From: Macrostomum hystrix
Taxonomy: Eukaryota; Platyhelminthes; Macrostomidae
Length of the DNA: 64,000 bases
NCBI GenBank assembly: GCA_950097015.1
Contig: CATNEN010000001.1
Coordinates: 8,427,001 to 8,491,000 of the forward strand
Direction: 5' to 3'
Positions 22,742 through 34,700 of this stretch are shown here, piece after piece (within the stretch, counting starts at the first letter, position 1; each line of letters opens with the position of its first letter). A program made the position numbers and the translations under genes. Below the pieces are notes generated by a model. The model worked only from the letters and a program-made list of their open reading frames with translations. It did no database searches and was not told where the DNA came from.

Positions 22742-25700
22742 CTGGAATCGAATTCGTTTTGTGAGTGCTATATCAAGAAGGCGGTGAACGCGCCCTCTCC
22801 ATCTCTCGCACTGAATGCCCTGAACTGAAATCTGCGTCGAGGCTAAAATAATTTGGGAAGCAGTCGCGAGGAGAGAAGACTTGGTAGCCAACCCCAAGAC
22901 ACAGCGCGGTGAGAGTGCACGCTGCATAACTATGGACACTGCCTGACTATGGACACTACCTAACGATGGACACTACCTAACGATGGACACTACCTAATGA
23001 TGGTCATTGCCTAACGATGGACACTGCCTAACGATGGTCATTGCCTAACGATGGACACTGCCTAACGATGGACACTACCTAACGATGGACACTGCCTAAC
23101 GATGGACACTACCTAACGATGGTCATTGCCTAACGATGGACACTACCTAACGATGGACACTGCCTAACGATGGACACTACCTAACGATGGTCATTGCCTA
23201 ACGATGTACACTGCCTAACGATGGACACTGCCTAACGATGTACACTGCCTAACGATGGACACTGCCTAACGATCGTCACTGCCTTACGATGGACACTGCC
23301 TAACGATGGATACTACCTAACGATGGTCATTGCCTAACGATGGTCACTCCCTAACGATGAGTCCTAACTTCGTGCTTGTATATTCTGTGAGTATCTTCGC
23401 AGATTCAAAGTACCATTGCAAAAAAACCTGTTTGATATTAATAAATGACAACCAAGGACTCACTCGAGGCCTCCAGCTCAATGCCAGTTGTGAAGATGTC
23501 GTTTCTCCAGCTGGCTCCGCAGTACAGAGCCCCGTTTCCCGTGCACTGCATGCGGCACTCCGCCTGGCTTCTCTTTCCGTGCTTTCCGTAGCTGTTGCCG
23601 CACCAGCACTCGTTGGCGTATTGGACTCCGAAGTAGCGATAGCCTAGACGCTTGCACTTCATGCGGCACTTCAGCACGGACATCTTGCCGGTACCAGCCA
23701 GCTTTGGTAGATCGCGATGGTGCGAATCGGCGAAGCAGCCGATGTGCTTCATACCTAGGGCTGAAGTTTGCAAATGAAGCCAATTTAAATTTTACCCCAT
23801 GAAAGAGACAAAATTTCCAGGTCCCACTATGTAATCCGACGATCTGATACTGCCGTTCAGAAGAAATGGTTCTAGATACAATAAAAACGAGTTTATTTTT
23901 TCAACTCCGAAATTTCAAAAGCCTGAGTGAATAAAAGTATAATAAATCTAAATAATTTATAACTTGCAAGCTTGTGTTTAGTTGAAATTGCGCAGTGAAT
24001 GCGCGGCGCATCTGACGGCTTTGTACGGCTGTTCAGTCCATGGACTGGGGGGACACCACACCCACTCTCAATAACCCCTATTTAACAGCTGTGTGAACTG
24101 AAGCAATTTACATTTAAGCATCTCGCTTAAGGACACAAATTGTTCTAGCAGAGTCGGGAATCAAACCCTCGACCTTCAGGTCGTGAGTCCGACGCTCTAA
24201 CCAATAGGCTACTGATATACGGAAGCAAGGAGCAACTAAATTGAGACGAATCATAGGTGATCATATTTTTACCTCTCGGTTTTTCAATCTCAATGCCGGT
24301 GGTGAATACTTCGTTCCTGTACGGTCCGCCACATTTCGACGTCTTATCGCCCTGGCAGGCCGACTTGCAGGACTTCTCAGACGCCCGACCGAATGCTCCG
24401 TAGGAGTTGCCGCAGGTGCAGTGATCACCGTTCTGTAGGCCGAAATATGTGTAGCCCTTGCTCTTGCAGTAGCGCCAGCAGAACGCCTTGCTGGTCTTGA
24501 AGCCGGCGCGGTAGAGCACCGGCAAGTCGCGCTTGGCGTTGTCGACGAAGCAGCCTAGGCGCTGAACACCCCTGGCTTCAATGTGCATTGTGCAAATGAG
24601 CAAGAAAATTTGATTAAATGCCAATGATAATAGGAAAAAATGTTGTAGGTAGATAAAAAGTTAATAATAAATAGTTACAGAACTAATATATAGAACTAAT
24701 TGGGCCAGATGTGCAGCCGACAGCACAGCCGCGGCTTTTGTTCTAGCAGATCGGCTTTGTTCAGTCCATGGACTGGGAAAACGCGACACCCACCCTCAAT
24801 TACCCCAGCTAATGCTGGTACCCATTTAACAACCGGGAGAGCTGAAGTAACACAGACTATGACTCATCGATTGGGATCTAAAAGAAGCTTTAAAATAGAC
24901 AAAAAACTCCGAAATTTTCAGGTAGAGTGTACTTTTGTCCAGTATCAGTGGTTTACCTCGGCTGGCAATCTCGATTCCCGTGGTGTAGACGCTGTTTCTC
25001 CAGCCAGCTCCGCAGTAGGTGGTCTTGTCACCGCTGCACTGCATTCGGCACTCAGTGTTTGGCCTGATACCGTAGCGACCATAGTGATTGCCGCAGAAGC
25101 AGTGAGTTGAGTACTGCACACCGAAGAATCTGTAGTTGAGCTTGCGACACAACTGGTAGCACTTCGGCACGCTCATGTTGGTGGTGCCAGCCAGGTGTGT
25201 CAGATCTCTGGTAGCGGTGTCAACGTAGCAACCGATGTACTTAAGACCAGGAGCTGAAGGAGAGGAGTTTTAATGAATGAAAGAGCAGAAATTTCAAAAC
25301 GATAGCATTTAATTTGACTGAACTTGCCAGTAGAAAGACCAGAGGAAGGTATTTCAAATGCCCACATTATTAACTTTTGTACCTCAAAATATTCAACCAA
25401 TCGCCAGGAAAAATAGTGGTGAAAACAACCAATATAGGCATTATTTTTCTGCTCACAAAATACCATCATGTAACCGTCTGCTATCATTGTTGACGGTTTT
25501 AGATTGATAATTTTTTTTACTTTTTTAATCTTTTAACCAACAGTTAGTTCAGTTAGTTCAAAGTTCACAAAAATCGGTCATTCGGTTTGGGAGCTATCAT
25601 TAAGTTGGCAGTAGGTATTTTAAATACCCCTCCGTTGTCTTTCCCCAGGCGAAAGACCGTGTTCTTTCTATTTACGAGCGTATAGTACTCACTGGAAGCA

Positions 25701-28700
25701 CGCTTCGTCTGGAGTCCGGTGCTGAAGATGGAGTTCCTCCAGCCGCTGCCGCATTTCTCGCGTCTGTCACCAGCGCAGGCCATATTGCACTGCTTGTCGC
25801 TAACACGACCGAACGATCCGTAGCGGTTGCCGCAGGTGCAGCTGGTTGAATACTGCATGCCGGCGAATTTGTAGCCAGCTCGCTTGCACAGCTTGATGCA
25901 GTACGGCCTGGTTGCCTTGGGACCCACGTGCACCACTCTTGGCAGGTCGCGAACAGCGTTGTCAATGAAGCAGCCGAGGTACACGGAGCCTGATGAACAA
26001 AAGAAATTTAGTCGTGTTGTTAATACTATAGCTTTTCATGCCAGTTGCTAAATGAACTCACCCTTGATCTTAGCCTGCAGTCCTGTAGTGAAGATGTCGT
26101 TTCTCCATCCGGCGCCGCAGTAGGCGGTCTTATCCCCGCTGCACTGCATCCGGCACTCGCTCTTGTCGTGTCGTCCGTAGCGACCGTAGTGGTTGCCGCA
26201 CCAGCACTCGTTGGCGTATTGGACACCGAAGAACCTGAAGCCGAGCTTTCTGCACAGGCCGTAGCACTTGCCCACTGTCATGTCGCCCGTACCACCAAGC
26301 TTAGGCAGATCGCGCACTCGAGCATCGACAAAGCACCCCAGATGGACCATGCCGGGTGCTGTACGAGTTAAAACAATTCTTTCATTTGTTAGTCACGTTC
26401 ATAGTTGTAAAAGTGAAACCTAATTTCCAAACTCACTCTTGGATTTCTTCGATATCAAGCCGGTGGTGAAAACCTCATTTCTCCAGGCGCCGCCGCATTT
26501 CGCTCTGCGATCGCCCCGGCAGACGCTTGAACAGGTGGCAGCCGTGCCTCTGCCATACCGACCAAATGTATTGCCGCAGGTGCAATGATTGCCGAATTGC
26601 AGGCCGAAGTACTTGTAGCCCCTGTCTCTGCAGTAGTGCCAGCAGAAGGTCTTTGTTGTGCGGTAACCAGCAGCGAATAGTAGCGGCAGGTCGCGCCTCG
26701 CCGCATCGACAAAGCAGCCGAGTCGACGAACTCCAACCTCTGTTAATTTTTTCAAGGTTGAAAAGGGTGCGAAAAAAACTTTCTTGATTCTGGCGATGTC
26801 TTCGTCTTGACTGGCATTTCTAAAGTCTGCTTACAGCTAGCTGCTCAGTCCATGGACTGGAAAACGTTCGCCACACCCACCGAAACTTCTACTTGTAGCC
26901 CAAAGAATTCAGATGCTTGTGTCAGTTAGGACGCTGAAGCTGAACTCATTGAAGAGCTACAGCTTTGAGCTAGATTAGCAGGTCAAAAGTTCAGCGATGG
27001 ACTCACGTGCATTAGCCAAGTCCAAACCAGTAGTGTAGATCATGTTCCTCCAACCAGCACCGCAGTAGCCAGTCTTGTCACCTGTGCACTGTTTTCTGCA
27101 CTCAATTCGCGATCGGCTGCCATAGCGACCATAGTGATTGCCGCACCAGCACTCGTCGCCATTCTGAACACCGAAGAATCTCTGCTTCTTCTGTCGGCAG
27201 AGGTGGTAGCACTTGGCGGTGCTCATGGAGCCTCTGCCAGCTAGGAGTGGCAGGTCTCTGGACTTTTGATCAACGAAACAGCCAAGCTTGGCCATGCCTG
27301 GAGCTGAAAATGTTTATAGGTAAATTAAAAACACGTATGGTCCATTAACACTGAAAAAGCGGTTTACTCATTTAGAATCCGAGACTCACTGGCAACACGC
27401 GGCGCGGACAGTCCAGTTGTGTAGACCGCATTCCTCCAGGGTCCGCCACAGTAGGTGCTCTTCTCGCCCTGGCAGAATGATCGACAGTTGATCTCAGACA
27501 CTCGACCGAACTGGCCGTACGAATTGCCGCATGTGCAGTGGTCGCCGTTCTGCACGCCGAAGTACAGATAGCCGCGCGATTTGCAATACTTGAAGCAATA
27601 GTTGCGAGTTGTCTTTGATCGGGCGGCGAGTAGCGTGGGCAAATCGCGACGACCGTTGTCGATGTAACATCCGAGATACCTGACTCCCGCAGCTATAAAT
27701 TAAATTTACGAAATTATCTTAGATATTTGAAAACTTACGGATATATTTCCTAATCGCAAAAAACTTTTTGTTGCTTGAAGCCTATTTAACTGACTCCTGG
27801 ACACAGGACACACAAGCACGCAGATACTGTAAGCGTACACGTACTCACAGATCTACGTACATCTGCCCTGACTTTCTCATCGTTAGGCAGTGTACACTCT
27901 CACTTTGACTTAGAGGTTGGCACTCAATGGCCTAAATTGCACTAATCTTTCTCAAGGTGCGAAAGGCAAAAGCGTTAACTGCTCTGCTGCTTAGTCTCTC
28001 CCTTAATCCTATAGTTATGTAGTCAAGGCTTGCCTGGTGGCCAAGCCCTAGCTGTGACATAGTGTCCGAACGCCTGGACTTCGCACAAAGTCAAAGGAGC
28101 CCGGTTCCTTGTCTCAATTCGGACAACGCGTCCAATCAGGTTGCAGCTGAAAGTTCGCACCGAGAAGGCTGCTGAAGAATGGTATGAGGCGCACTCTTGG
28201 CCGTCGACCTTCACCACGAAGTTGTTGAGTCGATTAGCGCAGCAGTCCTGCCTGTTGTAGATGGTGACCTCCGTGATTCTAGCCAGTCTGGCGGTCTTCG
28301 CCTGCCACCAGGCACCCTTAGCAGCGGCGGTGTGAGTGCAGGAATGCTTGAAGAAGTGCTGATTAGTGTTGCCGTCGATGGCTCTGATGCACGGTGCCTT
28401 CCAAACAGTCGACTTTTGCGAGCACTGAGACAGAGACAGCTTGACTGGAACAATTGTTGGTGGTTTGATGTTGAATTGTATTTTATAACGTATAAGGTCT
28501 CAATTTTCGTTAGTGCATCTGCTAAGGATACAAAATGCTTACCTTCGCCCCTCTTTCCCAATCCAGTCGCGTAGACATTGTTTCTCCAGGCGGCGCCGCA
28601 CTTCTGCTTGCTGTCGCCAGAGCATCGAGCGCTGCACTCAGAAGCGCGCCTACCCCCGTGTTTTCCATATTCGTTGCCACACCAGCACTCGTTGCCGTTC

Positions 28701-31700
28701 TGCAGGCCAAAGTAGGCCATGTTCTTCTGCCTGCACAGCTGGTAGCACTTCTGGATTCGCATTGAGCCGCGGCCGGCAAGGGTGGGCAGGTCGCGATTTG
28801 AGCTGTCCAAGAAGCAGCCAACGTAGAGCAGTCCCGGCACTGGAGTTTTGAGTATGCGATATGGGCTTATAAAGTCTATAACTAATTTTACTTTTAGCAA
28901 GCTGATTTCACTCACTTATATCGCCAATCGTTAGTCCAGTCGCGAAGATGTCGTTGCGCCAAGCCGAACCGCAGTACGTGCTGCCATCGCCTCTGCACCT
29001 CATTCTGCACTCTTTCTTTGGTCTCACGCCGTAACGTCCGTAAGTGTTGCCGCACCAGCACTCGTTTGAGTTCTGCACTCCAAAGTACAGGTACTTTCTA
29101 GCTCGGCACATTTGGTAGCACCTGGCTACTCGCATGTTGCTGCCTCGACCGGCCAGGACCGGTAGATCTCGTCGGCCTTTGTCGACGTAGCATCCAAGAG
29201 CTCTCATACCTGGAGCTGTATTAGTCGAAAACTATTCAAATTACGAAATCAGACAGTATATTTTAAGAGCCTTCAACATGACCACAAGCGTTTAAACTTA
29301 CTCGGAATGGCAGGCGGTGTCACACCAGTCGCATAAATGTTGTTCCTCCAGCCGGCGCCACAATACGTCGACTTGTCGCCGCTGCATCGCATCTGACATT
29401 CTGTGATCTGTCTCACACCGTAGCGACCATAGCTGTTGCCGCACCAGCACTCGTTTCCGTTCTGTACACCGAAGTACATGTAGTTCTTGCCTCTGCAGAG
29501 CTTGTAGCACTTTGGCACGGACATGTGTCCCGATCCGAGGTTGGCCGGAAGATCTCGGCTGCCCGAATCAACAAAGCAGCCAAGGTGTCTGATGCCTGGC
29601 ACTGAAATTGAATCAGTGCGTTTCAGTAAGGTGGTTTTCCTGAACTACTGAAAGTTTACAGTTGTGCTACCGATCAACTTACTCTCCGGTGCTGTTCTCA
29701 GTCCAGTAGAATAGACCAGATTTCTCCAGCCACCGCCGCAGAAGGCCTTGCTGTCACCGGTGCACTTCTGTCGGCACTGTGACTCGGGTTTGCTACCGTA
29801 GCGACCATAGCTGTTGCCGCACCAGCACTCGCGAGCATTCTGCACTCCAAAGTAGGCGTACCTGCCTCGCCTGCAAAGCTGATAGCAGCGGGGCACGCTC
29901 ATAACACCCGATCCCAGTTGCTCGGGTAGATCGCGAATACGGTTGTCCACGAAGCAGCCAATCTTTCGCATTCCTGGAGCTAAAGTTTTATTGCTTAAAC
30001 AATCAAATATTTTTCTTAACTAATAAAAAAAACCGAATCAAATTAATACTTACTAGGGATCTTAGGAACTTTCAGTCCGGTGGTGAAGACCTTGTTCCTC
30101 CATCCCGCGCCGCAGAATGCCGATCTATCGCCGGTGCATCGCATGTTGCACTCCCGATTCGCTCTAGAGCCGTAGCGACCGTACCTGTTGCCGCACCAGC
30201 ATTCGTTCGAATTCTGCACACCGAAATAGGCGTAGCGTTTGCCTCTGCACAAGGTGTAGCACTTTGGAACACTCATCGAGCCGCGGCCAGCTAGGACTGG
30301 CAAATCGCGACTCGCTCGATCGATGAAGCAGCCAACTAGGCGCATGCCTGGTGCTAAAAACGTCGAATTAGCTTATAATTGAGAAAATTGTATTCTAAAA
30401 AATGTTAAACTAGATCAGAAAACTACATACTTCTGATCACTTTGACGGGAAGTCCCGTGGTGTAGACGTTGTTTCTCCAGCTGGAGCCGCAGAAAGCGGA
30501 TCTGTCACCGGTGCACCTCATGTTGCACTCTCTAGCGGGCCTCGAACTGTACTTGCCGTAACTGTTGCCGCACCAGCACTCCTTTGAGAACTGCACACCG
30601 AAGTACATGTACCTCTTTGCTCGACACAATTTGTAACACTTGTACACACTCATAGAGCCAGATCCAGCCAGCAGCGGGAGATCTCTTGAGGCGGCGTCGA
30701 CAAAGCATCCGATCTTTCGAAGACCTGGTGCTGAGAAGAGTTTTTCAAGGATTTAGATTCCTAAATAACTTTCGTTTCTCTTAACATTAGAAAGATCACA
30801 CTATTTTCCCCCTGAGGGAAAGACCACGGAGGGTACCCCTATTTCAAATTCGCACTGCCTGGTTTACGATAGCTCCCAAACCGAATGACTGATTTTCGTG
30901 AAAGTCTACCACATGGATAAAACAATTTCCCCATTTACCTTCCGAACTTGCAGAAAAATCCCCCTTGTCTTTCTACTTTTTAATGCAACTCGAATACTTA
31001 CTCTTTCTCACGGCCACACAAAAGCGTCGATTGATGGTTCTGCAACGGCAGCCTGAAACAAACGAAGTGAAAAGTCAAATTACCACAACACGATGTATTA
31101 AACACAATAGTACACAAGAGAGATGTAAAGTCCTGTTTCGCTTACGTCCACGAAGAGCACTCTCAAGAGCTGCAGCGTTGGGAGGGAACGCGCTGAAGCT
31201 CATTCTTCCGTTGGCGGCACGCTTTACAAACTCCATCAGCTGAAAAAGCAAAATGTCCCGTCTTTACAAATAGTTCAATGCAAGGTCTACTGACATGAGA
31301 GAGTCACCTTGTTGAAGTGTCCAGAGCGCAGCGTAGCGACGTAGCCGCCAGAGCCTCTGGCCAATGCATCGTACTGTCCAGAGCCTCTGCCGCAAAGGCT
31401 TCCGCTGGCCACAGCGTAGAACCTGATGCTCTTCGACCTGAGCCTGGATGCCACTCGACTGCTCAGATGAGCATCCTTGGCCGATGCGTCAGTGAACAGC
31501 ATCATGACTGAGTTATGGTCGGCAGCCGCCGCAGCATCGAGTGCACCAGACATGGCCATCTCGGGGCAGTCGCCGCCACCCGTGGCTCGCAGTCGGTTGA
31601 GAAAGTAAATCACCTGCCGGGCGTCTCTCGTCTTCTTCAAATGCCTCACGTAGGGGTCGCCGAATGTGGCGACGACGTAGTTGTTGAAGCGCCTGTTGGC

Positions 31701-34700
31701 AGTCAAAATCTTCCGGATGTTGTTCCTAACGGCGTTGATCACGCTACCCATGCTGCCAGTGACGTCAATGACAAAGACAAGAGATCCCAGGCTCCGCTCC
31801 TCCGGGGCAGGTGTGCAAGAGCAGGTTCGTCGGGAGATGCGCTTCACTCTGGTTCCAGCCGGACAAGCTGAGTTGCGAGAAAGAGGTTTGAAAGGTTTTT
31901 GAATATTTGTTTAAACATTGACATTAGCAGGTTTAGCACAGAGTTTAGCGGAGAATAACACCTGCTGGTCTGGGCCTCTCAGCCACGTAATGTCCGAACA
32001 CCTGCACTTCGCACAGAGTCAATGGAACCAAGTTCCTCGTCTCGATGCGCACAGTGCGTCCCTCGGCATTGCAGGCGAATGAGCGCACAGAGAACGCTCT
32101 TGATGAGCGATAGGAGGCGCACACTCGACCGTCAACCTTGATGACAAAGTCGTTGAGCCTGTTCGCGCAGCAGTCCTGTCGGTTGTGGATGGTGACCGAT
32201 GTGATTCTGGCCCGTCTGCTGGTCTTTGCCTGCCACCAAGCACCTCTGGCAGTGTTTGTGTGAGTGCAGGAGTTGTGGAAGTAGCGCTGATCCGTGTTGC
32301 CGTCGATGGCTCTTGAGCAGGGTCCTCCCCAAGTGGTGGAGTGCTGAGAGCAGTGTGACAGCGGCAGCTTTGCTGGAAAGATCAAGTCGTAGATTATTAT
32401 TCCTGCTTCAATAAGTGTTCAAAACAATAACTGTTTCTATCGTTGTGCTCTCATTAATTGAAAGACGTTCGTATGTTGAGGAATCGCTGAGGGAATTAAT
32501 TTCTGTCATCATTTTTACTGGTCCATTTTCATCGCTTTTCTTGTGAGGCCGTTGGATATTGTTGGATCGCCGCTATGCCGTTTTGAACCGGTGGGGGTAG
32601 CTCGGCCATTATCTCGTCCTATTCCCCCGTCACCCCGCTCTGCGTGCCTCGCGCCGCCGCCTGATTGGCTGGGCGCGGGCGTTGTATGTTAGCCCTACCC
32701 CCGTCCTGCGTGGCTTTACCGCTCCTGCCAATGAGATCTGTGAGCCCGTGTGCCTGGCCAACGCGTGCAACACAACCCCGGCTGACTTGACGTAGGTTTT
32801 TGTGCCTCGCGCCCCTGTCTGCCTTACTCCCCCTTATAGCTCCCCTTATCCGTAACAGCGTCGGTCCTTGTGCCAGGGCACATCTCCGCGCTTTTGCACT
32901 TCGCTCAAGTCTCATGATTCGAATCAAAGCTGTACATAAAATCTCCTACTGCAAAGACTTCAATTTTTTACATGCGATACAAGCCAGAGACAAACGAAGC
33001 CAAATTTAACGAACTCATTAGATCAGCTACCTGCGTCTACACCCTACGTCCCGACCGAAAAGCGCTGCTTTCGTGTCTTTCCTTTCGGAGTGCCAGGTTC
33101 GTACTAGTATATTACAATGTTAACTACATTGATGCCTGCTAGAACGTCTTTACACCTGTGCTAGTAGCCTCCTTGTGCTAGAACTAAGTACTACTGCAAG
33201 TATTACCTGGGGAGTACTGAGCACGCGTATTAACGCCACCCAGTGCCAGGCCGAAGCAGTCCTAACGCCTGCTTAAGTGACTACTCGTAGTAAACTTATT
33301 AGTGCTGTAGGCCTGGGACCCCGAACCGACTGCAGTCAACACAGTAGCGTTCCAAACCCCTTTTGCCAGGGGCTTGTGGTGTAAATTTTATCAAATGTGA
33401 GGAACGGCACTTAATTGGCTATTTATAGTTACTCACAATGTCGTTAAAAATTCACCGCACGTCGAGAGAAAATCTGTCTGGGAAATACAGTAAAGTCTAA
33501 AGAAAAATATAGACGTGCATATACAACATTTTATGCCTAAAAAGGAATAAAATAATCTTGCGACGATAAGCAAGAGTTTCTCACTTTTTGGAGCACGGCT
33601 TACAGGAAGTCCCGTGGTGTAGACGTTGTTTCTCCAGCTGGAGCCGCAGAAAGCGGATCTGTCACCGGTGCACCTCATGTTGCACTCTCTAGCGGGCCTC
33701 GAACTGTACTTGCCGTAACTGTTGCCGCACCAGCACTCTTTTGAGAACTGCACACCGAAGTAGACGAACCGTCTGGCCCTGCACAGGTTGTAGCACTTTT
33801 GCACATTCATGGAACCTGAAGCAGCCAATACTGGCAGATCTCTCGAAGGCTTGTCAAGAAAGCATCCGATCTTTCGAAGACCAGGAGCTAAAAAAATAGA
33901 ATAAAGAGTTAGGAGAGAAAGAAAAAATATGCAGAGTTTCGAGAGGGCTTTTTAATAGATGTTTAAAACATGACATTAGAAGGTTTAGCACAGAGTTTAG
34001 CGGAGAATAATACCTGCTGGTCTGGGCCTCTCAGCCACGTAATGTCCGAACACCTGCACTTCGCACAGAGTCAATGGAACCAAGTTCCTCGTCTCGATGC
34101 GCACAGTGCGTCCCTCGGCATTGCAGGCGAATGAGCGCACAGAGAACGCTCTTGATGAGCGATAGGAGGCGCACACTCGACCGTCAACCTTGATGACAAA
34201 GTCGTTGAGCCTGTTCGCGCAGCAGTCCTGTCGGTTGTGGATGGTGACCGATGTGATTCTGGCCCGTCTGCTGGTCTTTGCCTGCCACCAAGCACCTCTG
34301 GCAGTGTTTGTGTGAGTGCAGGAGTTGTGGAAGTAGCGCTGATCCGTGTTGCCGTCGATGGCTCTTGAGCAGGGTCCTCCCCAAGTGGTGGAGTGCTGAG
34401 AGCAGTGTGACAGCGGCAGCTTTGCTGGAAAGATCAAGTCGTAGATTATTATTCCTGCTTCAATAAGTGTTCAAAACAATAACTGTTTCTATCGTTGTGC
34501 TCTCATTAATTGAAAGACGTTCGTATGTTGAGGAATCGCTGAGGGAATTAATTTCTGTCATCATTTTTACTGGTCCATTTTCATCGCTTTTCTTGTGAGG
34601 CCGTTGGATATTGTTGGATCGCCGCTATGCCGTTTTGAACCGGTGGGGGTAGCTCGGCCATTATCTCGTCCTATTCCCCCGTCACCCCGCTCTGCGTGCC

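Noticed and set aside
28211-28915. 234-codon minus-strand frame running from a WSC exon through the intron into the FTP region
   Set aside because: The right part is the WSC exon, but beyond the donor at 28542 the frame is out of phase with the FTP domain.
32619-32927. 102-codon minus-strand Arg-rich frame, duplicated at 34671
   Set aside because: Explained by GC-rich composition; no domain, no splice context.
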